A stretch of 64,000 nucleotides of DNA, from positions 76,765,935 through 76,829,934 of the forward strand of contig NC_092809.1 in assembly GCF_040954645.1 (NCBI RefSeq), read 5' to 3'. The notes under the pieces are model-generated. The model was given only the letters and a program-made list of their open reading frames with translations, was not told where the DNA came from and did no database searches. A program made the position numbers and the translations under genes. Each line of letters starts with the position of its first letter. The first letter of the stretch is position 1. This document shows, piece by piece, positions 52,181 to 63,161 of this stretch. The stretch is from Diabrotica undecimpunctata. Taxonomy: Eukaryota; Arthropoda; Insecta; Coleoptera; Chrysomelidae.

Positions 52181-52581
52181 ACAAAAGAGGGAATGTAAAG
52201 GTAGTGGGGGCAAAAATATTGTTAGACAGGAAGTGCCATCTTGAGAGGCCAAATTAAACAAGGAAAGAGAGTCTTTCCTTGTTTAAGAAATCAAATTTAG
52301 TTGGGTTATGTTATTATTTGTCCCAAATGTCACATGAAATCTTATTTATATTGAAGTTTTTTAACAATTGTTTCACATTTTAGCCTGTTATCGTTAATAT
52401 TTAATTAAAATTTTCTCGTCTAAGACACATTCTGAAAACTATTTTATAGCTACTGTTAATAAGTGTCGGAAAATTTAAATTTGGCGCATTCGCATTTCCG
52501 GATATGTCGGCCATCAGAGGCCACTTTTTTGGTCGCCTTTTCATAACGATTAGATTCCCTCTTTTGTCTTTTTGCTCGATG
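52167..52581. repeat. Small element with perfect 28-bp inverted repeats
   Basis: The 28-bp words at 52167-52194 and 52554-52581 are exact inverse complements: CATCGAGCAAAAAGACAAAA followed by GAGGGAAT. The interior is about 360 bp, has no ORF and contains a perfect 15-bp hairpin (52254-52286). No target duplication is evident. It sits right at the 5' edge of the split LINE. Confidence 0.75.
52254..52286. other. Perfect 15-bp hairpin with 3-nt loop
   Basis: TTAAACAAGGAAAGA, GAG, TCTTTCCTTGTTTAA. No T-run follows, so it is not a bacterial-type terminator. Role unknown. Confidence 0.8.
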
Positions 52582-53039
52582 AATAAAACAATGACTGCAT
52601 TTTCCATGACAATTTCCTGCATTTTCTGGCATTAATTCTGGTCCCTGGTTTGTGATTAAAGGGAATGTGATTGCAGAGCAAAAGACAAAAAATTTGAAGA
52701 TAATAGCAACCGGAGAAAGAGGAAAGCCGATAGAGTCCTAGATACTTGTCTGAAGTAATTTTTTCAAAAAGAAAAATACATAAATGGAAGAAAACATTTA
52801 TGCCGTGAAATTCCTTAAAACGAGAGAATCATTGATGAAAATGTTTGTAATTAGAGAGGATACAAATCTCACAAATTATGTCTTAGGGATCGAAATCAAG
52901 TTAATGAAATGATAATTATTATGGTAATTGGATAAATGGATAATTATAACTATTTTGCAATTATCCTGTATAACATTGCATATCCTTTTCCTAGACAAAA
53001 GACTATCGTAAGTAAACATTAGAAAGGCAATGTATTTTT
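52582..53039. other. No recognisable gene
   Basis: Contains one more diverged copy of the GAGCAAAAGACAAAA word at about 52675; otherwise nothing supported. Confidence 0.4.
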
Positions 53040-54165
53040 TATAACCTGTTATTTGCGAGTGGATCTACACCATTCGGCGTCTCTCGCTTCCTAGCCCTTA
53101 TCTTTTTCTATTTCTCCAATCATTACTTTGGAGTTTTCTGATTATTTGCATTGCTTTGTTCCAATTATACCTCCTGCTCTTCTCCTTCGATGAGCTGACT
53201 TCCACTTCCGGTTTTTCAAAGGCCATCTATCCTCTGGGATTAGTTGTATCCGTTGTATCACCCATACCATACAGACTAGGCCCATAGGACCTAGACTTCG
53301 ACGTTTCTGGTGCCCAGGCTGCTTCGGGCCACCATATCTGCTACAATCAGCAAGAGCCGTTCCGAGCGTCTAATCCTTTACCAATTTTGTGGCTTCACAA
53401 AAAGCCGCAAGTCTCTTCAAGGGTAACTCACTGATTTGGCTCGGTTACAAGACCAAACCCAGGATCTGCCATCTCTGATGGGCACTGGGCACTCCCAGAA
53501 GGCATGTGAGGAGGTTTCCTTCTCCTCATTACACAGATGGCACCGTAGGCCATCCGCCAATCTAAGCAGGTGAAAATGCCGCGAGTCTACAGTGGCCGGT
53601 AAGCATACTGACCACCAGAGAGCATCTTCTACGGTCTAGAAGGAGAACTTGTGCTGTAAGACTTTTGGATGGCCCCCCTATTTGGAGCTTAGCCTGTCTC
53701 ATACCTCCACAACTGGTCCAGTAGTTCTGTAACCTCCGCAGAAGCAGCTCTTTGAGACTACCCCGGCCAGTACTGAAGAGCACACTAATCACAGGTGTGG
53801 GTCCCATAGACAGTGTAGATGAGCCCTGGCTTGCCAGGGCGTCAGCCCGTTTGTTCTCTTCCACGCCTGTGTGCCGGTAATCGCACTAAGTTAACCATAT
53901 TTGTCAGCGCAACATCAGACAGTGCTCTCTTGAACTGAAGAACCAGCTTAGATCTGACTTTGAGCGCTTTCCAAAGCCCTTCGCTGCTTGACTGTCAGAG
54001 GAGATAGAGATAGTCCTGCCTGAGCAAGCCCTATCTATTATTTCCTGAGCCCATACCAGGATCGGAAAGATCTCGGCATAAAAGACTGATGCATGGGAGC
54101 CGAGAGCCTGGCCAGATTCAAATCCGATTCCGCTAACTTATACTCCAGTACCTACACGCTCCTTT
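53040..54165 (-). pseudogene. LINE with RNase H domain (I/R1/Loa-like), C-terminal part
   Basis: Minus strand: GSHASVFYAEIFPILVWAQEII and ISISSDSQAAKGF (RNase H Glu and Asp motifs), a degenerate stretch, then GVEENKRADALASQGSS (last RNase H Asp), IGGPSKSLTAQVLLLDRRRCSLVVSMLTGHCRL and, after shifts, EETSSHAFWECPVPIRD (zinc-knuckle remnant). The open stretch 53562-53864 carries the middle of this. Domain order is that of LINEs that keep an RNase H after the reverse transcriptase. The area is notably GC-richer (about half GC) than its neighbours, as such LINEs often are. Stops and shifts are frequent. Confidence 0.8.
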
Positions 54166-55369
54166 CGCTATTTTTTAAACGATAAAAACTATATGCGTTT
54201 CTAGATTATGCGTTTGCCTTTTATATGTAATTTGTCGAATACAAAAGGTATTATCTACGTAAGATCGCCCATATCTGAAACCACTCTGGTCTTCAGTTTC
54301 TACAAATTGGCTTTCATTTTCACCACTCCAGTGTAGAATATATATAACTCTTAAAAATTTTCTTATAATAATGAACCAAAAGTATATGTTTAATAAATAG
54401 AAATACGAGTAGAGGCTAAGATCATTGTATTAGAACATGGAAATTTCTGTTCCCTCTTTTATTAAATTTCCATACTTTTAGCAAATGATCAAAAATAAAT
54501 GTTTTGGGTCCAGTCAAAAGAATTTAATAATTTTGCTGGCAGTCTATTAGATATTCTTACTTGCTTTTGACATTTATAATCCCAAGTTCTAAAGTGTCAT
54601 TATTATTTATTAAAGAAAGTGAAAGTTTTCAATTATATATTGCATGCCAAATTGTAAAGTCCAATTAAGCGGACCCTTAATATTTCACTTTCAACATAAA
54701 AAGTTTTTATGTACACTCGGGAATATTCTTTTATTTCCTCCTCCATCTTCGGCTACTGCCGAAAAAATCCTAAACATTGCACAAACTGTAAAGGAAAACG
54801 TCTCGTCTCTTAAAATATCGTTTCAATTTCCTTTAGCCGCATTTTCCTTCCTACTATGATAAATGTAGTGGCGAATGCGATTTCCACACACATACACATT
54901 CTCGGACCGCGGAAATTCTCAGGAAAATCACTATTTTCTTCGTGTAAAAGTACACTGTAAAATTATTTATAAATACAAAAATATTCCGCATTTAATAAGC
55001 GATCGTTGGTACATATTGTGCATTAAATTTGAACACAGAGCTTTGACTTTTAAAAATTTGGTTTATTTGATTAACACAAAAATTTAAACACGCACCCTTT
55101 ACTACAGAAAAGTTTTTAATTTCATTTTTTACGTCTAATATCTAGAAAATTTTTAAATTTGTATTAAAGTTTGAGACAAACCCAGTAAAAAGGGGAGAAA
55201 ATGCAAGCTACAAAAGAATGTATAAAAGTCATGAAAATTAACCTTAACACAAAAAAAATATCAAAGCCATATTTGTTTTTTTTTTATGCAAGACATCCCA
55301 TTCTTGACGCTTTTATTTTTTTTAAATCTTCCAAATAATTGGATAATTTATTTAACGGGCATGTCTAAT
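54166..55369. other. No recognisable gene
   Basis: Open frames at 54644-54859 and 54875-55087 show no family motif. Nothing supported. Confidence 0.45.
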
Positions 55370-56060
55370 AGAATATTGGAAACAACCATTACCCCGTATA
55401 GCTGGAGTAAAGTCATTTTTACCATGATATTTAAAAAGGGCAACAGAGATAATCCAGCAAACTACAGAGGTATTCCCTACTTAACTTAACTCTGTTGAGA
55501 AAATATTTAATAATATTTTGTTAAAGAGAAATTGGAAAGAAAATAATATTCTTCCAGTGTGTCAGTCAGGGTTCAGGGGATCAAAGTGTTACATTTATAA
55601 TGTATTCGTCCTCATTTCTGCTGCACTACTGCAACTGCGACTGAAAAAACGCAAAGTATGCTACATTTGTAAATTATAAACGGGCTATTTTGAAAAAGAT
55701 ATATGATAACGATAGAATGTACATTAAAACTACAAACGACTACACAAGACCATTTGATATCGCAACAGAAGTCTTACAGGGAAAACCTTTGAGTCCACTA
55801 TGACTTAGTTTATTTATTGCGGATATAGAGCAATTTTTTATCAGTCAAGGCTCAAAAGGCCCATTGATAGCAAAAATCAAATAATAATGCTACTTTATGC
55901 TCACGATTTGGTCAATCTTTCTGACTCGAAAGTTGAACTCAGTAAACATTTAAGTTATCTAGAAAAATATAGTGACCAAAACCAGCTAACTGTAAATGTT
56001 GAGAAACCCAAAATTCTCCCACTTGCCCGAAGCGGACAAATTGGCAGTAGGGACGTTAAA
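55370..56060 (+). pseudogene. LINE reverse transcriptase remnant
   Basis: Shifting frames give ITPYSWSKVIFTMIFKKGNRDNPANYRGI (fingers), ILPVCQSGFRGSK, YIKTTNDYTRPFDIATEVLQG, FESxLFIADIEQF-like sequence and MLLYAHDLVNLSDSKVELSKHLSYLEKY. The catalytic YADD is YAHD. More than five stops interrupt the reading, and the first catalytic Asp block is lost. The DLVNLSDS pattern fits a CR1/Jockey-type element, with low certainty. Confidence 0.7.
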
Positions 56061-56199
56061 CGTCAGAGTATTTATTCATTTCGACAGTTCAGATGTAGAA
56101 ATCATTTTTTCGAGTATAGACTTATGCTCCCGATTAGTAATCAAATTTCATCAGCATACTGCCGTATAATTTAATACTTTCAAGTAAGGTATATCAATA

Positions 56200-56345
56200 T
56201 AAACCCAACCACTGTTTGGTTTTGCGGTTATTTACGTAACTACTACAAAAGTTCACTGAAGACGGACTGATTAGTCTGAAAACGTTCAGAACTTTTAATC
56301 CATTTGAATTTTTAAATTTAATTTAAATTAAATATACCACATAAC
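56200..56345 (+). mobile_element. PLE-type terminus with stem motif
   Basis: CTGAAGA (56256-56262), then GGACT/AGTCT stem, then GAAA and ACGTTC (to 56283). The downstream sequence is AT-rich with ATTTAAATTTAATTTAAATTAAAT. No ORF is attached. Confidence 0.5.
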
Positions 56346-56880
56346 AGAAGTGTTTTACTTCGATGTTTCAGTTTTTTAACTCTCTATTTATGGTGTTTAA
56401 TACTGTCGGATTCGTAATGTGTTCATGATATTTTGAGCATTCTCCGGTAAAGCCACATTTCAAAGGCTTCTAGTCGTCTTATGGTATTTAATTTTAATGT
56501 CCAGGCTTCAACTCCATACAGAAACGAAGCATGTCATCAACATTGGCTCCACAACCCATGGTGGGTCTTGGCCTGCTCAAGGATAAGTCTCCATTCTCTC
56601 CTATTCTTCGCCTTGGCTTTCCAGTTTCGTACTCCCAACATTCTCAAGTCTTCCTCCACCTGATCCTTAAATCGTGCTCTGGGTCTGCCTCTCCTTCTCA
56701 CTCCATCTATTCCTTGTTTATAAAACGAAGCATGCAATAACTCTAATTCGGATGTGTAAGCTTAGTTTTCAGTTATAGATAATTTGCTTTTATTTTTTGT
56801 ACATGTTCCTAGCCTGTTCTATTCGTGTTTTTATTTCTATACGAGTATCTGGATCCCACTTATCATTTTATAGTAATACT
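56346..56880 (-). pseudogene. RTE-type LINE fragment, split by another LINE
   Basis: Minus strand 56522-56346 reads LYGVEAWTLKLNTIRRLEAFEMWLYRRMLKIS, the region after the LINE reverse transcriptase thumb. The part before it, with NxKLTHPN and SYCMLRF, lies at 56723-56770. The insert at 56534-56722 separates them. Confidence 0.7.
56534..56722 (-). mobile_element. 5'-truncated RTE-type LINE with 12-bp target-site duplication
   Basis: Minus strand: GVRRRGRPRARFKDQVEEDLRML, VRNWKAKAKNRREWRLILEQ, AKTHHGLWSQC and stop, the last 65 residues of an RTE-type LINE. AAACGAAGCATG at 56522-56533 and 56723-56734 is an exact 12-bp duplication. The host reading resumes on the other side. Confidence 0.85.
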
Positions 56881-57239
56881 CTTAAGTATCTGAATTTGTG
56901 AACACATTTTGTGAATGTGTATAAAAGATTGACAGTCTCTTAATTAAAAAGACATTTAACAAAATATAAATGACATTTCTATTGGGATAACATCTTACAG
57001 CAAAAACTCAATAGATAAAACAGGATGAATTTTGGCATAAAGATTGTATCTTCGATTGTAGAATGCCAATTTTTTTAAGGTTTACTTGAGTGTCGCACTT
57101 AATCACCTGTATCTATAAAATCGATTTCTGGATCCCATATAAAATCCCTTGCTTAGCAAATATTTAATGTGTCATGAATTGCCCAACTAAAGGTGATAAA
57201 AGAATTTCGTTTCCAAAAACTTTAGTTGATCATCCAAAG
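56881..57239. other. No recognisable gene
   Basis: Nothing supported. Confidence 0.4.
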
Positions 57240-58410
57240 TTTTATTTAACAAAACATTTATATTTTTTATATAACAATAAAACACTAAAAACTATGTTTT
57301 CAAAACTTCCACAAAATTTATTATAATATTTTATCACTACAGCTGTTTCGGCAGAGTGCCTTTCTCAAGTGATCTATTTTTGGATGTGTTTACAATTTAT
57401 AGTCTTTAACGAAGTAGATTGAGAAGGGGAGAACTGTTCGTGTCAAGTTGGTCATTCAGAATTATATCTTTGTTTTTTAATTCATTAATTTCCATAGACT
57501 CTAATAAAGATTGCTTAAAGCCTTTATTTTGGATGTGAAGAATTTGAAATTCGTCATTAAAAGAATTACTATGATCTAGAAGGCGAAGTGCGTATGTAGA
57601 ATCTGTTTTTCTATTATTGAAAGCTTTTATGTTCTGCTATACGTTTGTTAAAGGTTCTACCAGTTTGACTGAAGTAAGTTTTTGGACAGTCGCCACATTT
57701 AAGTTTGTAAACACCACTGTGTAAATGCTTTTTATTGTAACTCTTGTTGTTTTTAATATATTTTCCTAAGTTGTTGTTTGTTCTAAAAACTGGTGTTATT
57801 CCTTTCTTTTTTATGTGTTTGGCTATTTTTGTTGTTATTTTGCCTGTATATGTAATCGAGCAGAAGGCACTGGGTTTTTTCTCTGATGGTGGAAATACTA
57901 ATTTCAGGGTTTTCTTGCGTAGTTTTTTATTTAAAATTTTATTAATTGTTTGTTCGTTGTAATCATTGTTTACTGCTATTTGCTTAATAATACTTAATTC
58001 TGTCTCAAAGTTGTATTTTGAAATCGGAATTTCTGGTAATCTATGTAACATACTGTGGGATGGGATGATGAATTGTGAATAGTCGTGTCAGTATGTGTAG
58101 GTTTATGAAATATGGAGAAGTCATGTTTGTTTTTAAGTCTGATAATTTTTAAATCTAAAAAATTTATGGATTGATTTTGTTCCGTTTCTATTGTAAATTC
58201 AATATGACTATGGAGTGAATTAATATACAATAAAAATTGATCAAGTTGTCTGTTAGTTCCTGTAAAACATACCAGTACACCGTCTGCGTATCTCCACCAA
58301 TATAAAAACTGTTTGATTACGGGATGTTTTGAAATCTTTGTCTCCAGATGATCCATAAAAATATCTGATAGCAATGGGCTTCGAGGATTACCCATCCTAA
58401 GTCATGCATT
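57240..58410 (-). mobile_element. Penelope-like element of a second family, 5'-truncated
   Basis: Reverse-transcriptase C-half, GIY-YIG domain and 3' noncoding end with stem motif (57346-57368, minus) follow one another on the minus strand. The 3' part recurs at 30816-31040. The remainder of the element upstream of 58410 is missing. It is unrelated in sequence to the tandem array except for shared domains and the motif. Confidence 0.85.
57415..58410 (-). pseudogene. PLE reverse transcriptase/GIY-YIG protein (broken)
   Basis: Minus strand: MGNPRSPLLSDIFMDHLETKI and WWRYADGVLVCF, where the catalytic pair reads DG instead of DD, then INFLDLKIIRLKN and IFHKPTHTDTT. A frame change at about 58000-58050 leads to LHRLPEIPISKYNFETEL, the CGDCPKTYFSQTGRTFNKRIAEHK segment (GIY-YIG; YIGQT reads YFSQT), and a second frame change at about 57620 leads to YALRLLDHSNSFNDEF and NSSPLLNLL with a stop near 57415. 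The family's C-terminal segment is thus complete but in three frames. Both the polymerase and the nuclease have lost key residues. Confidence 0.85.
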
Positions 58411-59265
58411 GTTATTTGTATAATATATACTTAATTATTATCAAATCCGTCACTTGTCGAATTCATCACTTAATTTTATTTTTGTTTAATTTCCAAAATT
58501 TTTATATAAAAAACATATAAACTATTTAAAAGAATTACAGTTTAAATTAGTTGTATCAATTACCTTAATTTGTGACATTTTGCTGTGTACGGGAATATAT
58601 AAAAGTGGCCCCGATCGGAGCACAAGTACAAAAAGGATAATTTATGGAGGTAAAAGCGGCATTCGCACATCTCGAGACCTGAACGCGTCGCCGTCTTGGA
58701 ACGACGACGATGTCAGAGAGACGGTTAAAAAATGGACGAAAATAAAAGTTACAAATTTGCATGAGGGCTAAACAGGAGTGGAAAGTTCTGGAAAAGGTTT
58801 GAGTACGGTTAAAAATTTATTTCGCTCCCTTGTTGAGCACCAGCGAGGGGAGAACTTGTTGAATTTTAAATCGAATTGTAAAAGTAGGTTATGAAAACTA
58901 GAAATATGCAAATATAGATTTTTAAGAATTTGTCTACTTAATATATTCGTTTTATACAAATGACTTTCTAGTTTTTAAATAATCGGTTTATATAAAGTTT
59001 TTTAATTACTAGTTAAAATAGTTAAAAATTTTTGGGTCCAACTTGTTCATTTTTAAAGCGATTTAGAGTCGTTCCTCTTTAAGTGTGTAAAATTATTTCA
59101 ATCCACTTCTAATGATCCCCAATTAATGTCCACCTGGTCAGCTTTTTTTATTAACATTTATCACTGAAATTGTAATTCAATTCAACACTACAGAATGGCC
59201 ATACAATGATCAATACCGGATTTCTATATTATAATTTTAGTCAATTTTAGGCAAATGTTTAAATA
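58411..59265. other. No gene; TATA-like box at 58595
   Basis: AATATATAAAAGTGG at about 58594-58608, followed by a GC-richer 200 bp (58610-58790) with an open frame (58580-58771) lacking motifs. It could be a promoter or a solo LTR, but no partner or boundary was found. Confidence 0.3.
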
Positions 59266-60589
59266 TTCAGTGACATTAGAAGTGTTACATACAGAAGGAA
59301 TAATTTCTTAAAATTAATTTTTTGGTAACAGAATGATACATTTAAAACATGCTATGATAACAATACCAACGTTTTATCTTTTCTACTTTTTGTAAAAATA
59401 AGAATAAGAATAAAAGTTTTATCTTTAAATTTTTTTGTGAAGAGACCGCTTTGTGAAAACCGGTTCGTATAGAAATTTTTAGTTATTATTCCTCAATCTA
59501 ATTGTATTCAGTGTAAGAAAATACCTCGAGTTCGAAGACACCAAAATTACCACCATGTTAGCGATTATGACAGGGGTAGAATTATTGCGTATAGAGATAT
59601 GGGTTTGTCGTATCGCGAAATTGGCCGTCGTGTTAATTGTACGGCAATGACGGTTATGCGTGTCTGTCGTGTGTGAACAAACGAAGGTAGAATAACACGA
59701 AGAAGACCAACTGGTCAACCGAAGCGTACCACAGAGTGTCAAGATTACTGTTTTGCTACTACTTTGCCCCATGGTTTGGAGTACTAGGTAGACCTGTTAG
59801 TATGCGTACACTATGCCGTCGCATTCGAACCTTTGAACTGGTTTCATTCCGCCCACGGCTACTGCTTCCTTTGACTGAGGACCACTGTCATCAACGTTTG
59901 AATTGGTGCAGAGAACGGCAACATTGGGTAGCAGAATGGCACAATGCAGCATTCAGCGATGAATCACGATTCTATTTAGGAATGCATGATGGTCGTAGGA
60001 TGGTAAGACGCCGCCATGGAGAGCGACGAGATATAGAGTTTGCTGTTGATAGGCAAGTACACAGGACAGTTGTAGTAATGGTTGGAGGAGCTATTGCCTA
60101 TGTATTGTTTATTGGAGGCAATGACATGACGAGCCATGACATCTTACAAACAACTTGACTGCCTTATCTCGACGGCCGTTGAGACGTCCTTTTTCAGCAA
60201 GACAACGCGCATTCCCATATTGCTCGCCAAACTATGGAGTCTCTCCGAGAAGCTGACGTTAATGTTTTGACTGCCTCGTGCTCCGGATTTAAATCCTATC
60301 AAACATGTACGGGATATGATGTTAAGGAGACTGTCCACTTTGCACCATCCTCCACAGACCCTGGCACAGTTAATACATGAAGTTCAAGTTACTTGGAACG
60401 AGATGCCAAAAGCAGACATCGATCATCTGATTTTGTCAATGCCTAGAAAGGCAATTAATTTTTTTACTTGTTAATAAAAATTCTTGACAACGTCATCATT
60501 TCATTCTTGATGCAAATCTACCATGTTGCCAAAAAAGTTAAGTTCAAGAAATTATTCCTTCTGGGTGTAACACTTCTAATGTCACTGAG
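59266..60589 (+). mobile_element. Tc1-like transposon with about 58-bp inverted repeats, TA target
   Basis: The left end 59266-59325 and right end 60530-60589 are inverted repeats with CAGTGACATTAGAAGTGTTA, AGAAGGAATAATTTCTT and TTTTTTGG shared. TA copies at 59264-59265 and 60590-60591. Length 1324 bp, close to the usual size. The long, well-preserved ends suggest it is younger than its neighbours. Confidence 0.92.
59530..60475 (+). pseudogene. Tc1-like transposase (broken)
   Basis: HTH part: YDRGRIIAYRDMGLSYREIGRRVNC, RRPTGQPKRTT. Catalytic part: the open stretch 59736-60158 with LNWCRERQHWVAEWHNAAFSDESRFYL (first Asp), GRRMVRRRHGERR and VVMVGGAI. FQQDNAHSHIARQTMESL follows (second Asp, 60189 onward), then PDLNPIKHVRDMMLRRL, where the expected Glu of NPIEHxWD is Lys. 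It ends with MPRKAINFFTC and stop at 60472. A stop in the HTH linker (CRVxTNEG, x at 59676-59678), frameshifts near 59760 and 60150, and the Glu-to-Lys change disable it. Overall length matches a 340-residue Tc1 transposase. Confidence 0.88.
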
Positions 60590-60591
60590 TA

Positions 60592-60799
60592 AATTTACTT
60601 TATGTGTTGCTTAATCGCTGCTAACTTGAAACGGACCTATCAAACTCACAAGTGAAAAGCTGACCGACCTAGAACTATTATTCTAGAAAACGTTTTTATT
60701 ACGGATGCTTTTGTAATTAACCTTCTAAGCAGGAATCTTTGGGGAAAACTGGGACCCCCAAAAAATGCAATAAAGTTTACCACTTTTATCCCCGGGCTT
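60592..60799. other. No gene; small GC-rich hairpin
   Basis: ACCCCCC and GGGGGGT at 60808-60826 pair around a short loop just to the right. Otherwise nothing supported. Confidence 0.35.
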
Positions 60800-61210
60800 C
60801 CCCCTAAAACCCCCCTCGTAGGGGGGTAAAAACGCAACAAAATCGATTTACCAAGAATCTATATGCCGTAGAAAAAACTGCTGAGATAATTTTAAACAAA
60901 AATGTTTATAAGCACTTTTTGTGTAGAGTGAACCGTTGTCTCAGAAGCAACGCTTGAATCGACCGTTGATTTTGAATGTCAGTCACGTGAGCGAAATCAA
61001 TGTTCAATAAAATTTGTATCAACTCGACGGTAAAAAATCGATATCTTTTGATCCAAGTGTCCTATCGACAAAAATGAAGGCGTTTTAAAGGTAAAGAGTG
61101 CAGCTTTTGTATGCAGTTTTTGTATTTTGCAGCGAATGAACTGTTTTTATAAAAGTGTTAAATAAATAAACGTAGCGCGATTTTTGCAATTTTTTATGAT
61201 TCTTATGAGA
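60800..61210 (+). repeat. Interspersed repeat (copy 2), uninterrupted
   Basis: Matches 24340-24426 plus 25869-26195. It holds the empty TTAA site (60892-60895) of the piggyBac-like insertion. It adjoins a Jockey-type LINE fragment at about 61210. Confidence 0.8.
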
Positions 61211-61705
61211 TCTGTGATTTGTTGTCGAACCTCTGTCAGAGTAAATGTTGTCAGAGGAAAAGATAGTTGACATGGAGTTTCGAGCATTATCGTCATTACG
61301 TTATTAGTATGTGGTGCTGAGAATACAATTGCAAGATGCTCTGTTGTTTTTTCTGCGTTTATGCGGGCCCAGGTCATATCTGTTTTTCTTAAAGGTGAAT
61401 TTGTTACTGCCGGGCGTTTAAATTTTTTTGTAACTTACCATACAGAGTGGTTAGTGGATTTCTCGTTTGTTGTCATATACGTTGAGCTCTTCTTTTTTCT
61501 GCTGCAAGTTCTCTTATATTATGGAGGGGAATATTATGGTTTTCTTGCACACTTCTTTGGCGCTGTGGTATTGCTTGCCATCTTGTAAAACTGTTGTTAA
61601 AGAGTCTACTGCTTTCTTTACATCTTGGTTTTCTTTTATCCTAGTATCTAGTTTAGTCTTTGTAATTACAGAATTTTGTTGGCTTGAAATGATGAGATAT
61701 ATGTA
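61210..61705 (-). pseudogene. Jockey-type LINE, segment between endonuclease and reverse transcriptase
   Basis: Minus strand: HHSAKEVCKKTI, IRELAAEKRRARRIWQQTRNP, TLYGKLQKNLNA and, after a shift, DMTWARINAEKTTEHLAIVFSAPHT, LETPCQLSFPLTTFTLTEVRQQITDLI. In Jockey elements this segment precedes the reverse transcriptase. The LINE stops at about 61210, just before the first polymerase block, where the interspersed repeat begins. Two frame changes and a stop are present. Confidence 0.75.
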
Positions 61706-63097
61706 CCTATGTGAATATCCATAGAGACTTCAAAAAATACGTATAGTCCTTTCATTCAGCTTGGGAATATTTTAGCAGATTCTATGTCAAATACGACAGA
61801 TTGTCGAAAACATACAACGCAAAAATTCCTACCTCTCACTATTAAATAAACTTAATATTGCAGACTTCTTTTTTTAAGAAAATCCGGAGTGTAATCGGAG
61901 TGTAATATTCAATAAGTTCAATTATAAAATTTTCATTTGTAAATACCAATACAACCGACTATAAAATTTCAAAAATAAACATTTAAATCATTGTTTTATT
62001 TTGTTAATAAATCAAATGAGAATATTTTTTCGTACAATGTAGCAAAAAAATAATTACTAAATTTACTAGACAGTTGAGACTGGAATTAGTGAACTGAGTG
62101 ATGATATTTATAAATAAAATAATAAATAATTGTTTTTGGTATAACTAGCATCATAGTAAATTATGCGGATGATGCTTAAATTTTCTAGAATTTTCAGAGT
62201 TAATCGTCCCAAGAAATTCCGCATTTCGAGTAGAAGCCTCAATATTTTTCATTTAATAGGAAATCTTAAGCCCCTTATTACTATTCTTAAAATTTTATTA
62301 CATCTTATAACGTCAGCCTCCTCGTCGCTCGTTCCACCAATAAAAATTCCCGTTATTGCTCTCGTACGTACCCTCGGTATACCTTCGTGACCTAATTCCC
62401 AAACCTTCCATTACCAATCCACATTCAGGGTAGAGAGAGAGTTATATCTACAAATTCCAGCAGCAATTCTCATCAAATTCATTCAATTTCCTTCTTACTA
62501 ATCCCGGAGATTCCTTTTCAATGAACCCCGCGTTGGTATCACAATACGAGACCACCGGCAATAACTTTAATGGACTATGACAACAGTGGCGGCCGTTCCT
62601 GATGAAGATATATGTGAGTTGTAAAACAGATGTATCCAAAAAGAATACAAAAGAACATGCTCAAAGATTAATTATTATTCTTAAGTGCAGCTTTAATCAG
62701 TATATTACGCTTTTTGTTTCAACCTGACAATATATTTCTCAAATAAAAACTGCGATTGCTATGAGTGAATTTAAATATTTGCCGATTCAAATAACACTCG
62801 GTGTCTCATACAAGGACCCTTGGAAAATAAAAGATTCGATTATCACAATTTCGGTATATCGAATGAAGCGTAAACAGAACTAGCTTGCTACCTTACAGAG
62901 GTTGACTTATGAAAATGCCATATGCCATATTACCACTAAATGTAATTTTCAATCCATAACACTGACAGTTTTTGTTGGTTTGTTGTCTGATTTTGTTTGA
63001 AATGAAATTTACCGATGAAGTAAGAAAGTTTCTGTATAATGTCTCAAAATTAAGGAAAATAGCATGTTAATTTATTTGATTTCAATTTAATTTTTTT

Positions 63098-63100
<3 letters not shown>
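61706..63100. other. No recognisable gene
   Basis: A slightly less AT-rich patch at 62290-62620 has open frames on both strands without motifs. This could be single-copy host DNA, but nothing shows it. Confidence 0.4.

Positions 63101-63158
<58 letters not shown>
63101..63158. repeat. (GA)n microsatellite
   Basis: 29 GA units after a T-run; the only long GA run in the window. Confidence 0.97.

Positions 63159-63161
<3 letters not shown>

Noticed and set aside
58565..58790. Promoter with TATA box plus small gene
   Set aside because: One TATA-like string in AT-rich DNA is expected by chance, and the following frame has no motif.
59479..59772. 97-codon minus-strand frame
   Set aside because: Antisense to the helix-turn-helix of the Tc1-like transposase.
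62590..62630. CTGATGAAG as another stem motif
   Set aside because: No paired stem or GAAA follows at the right distance.
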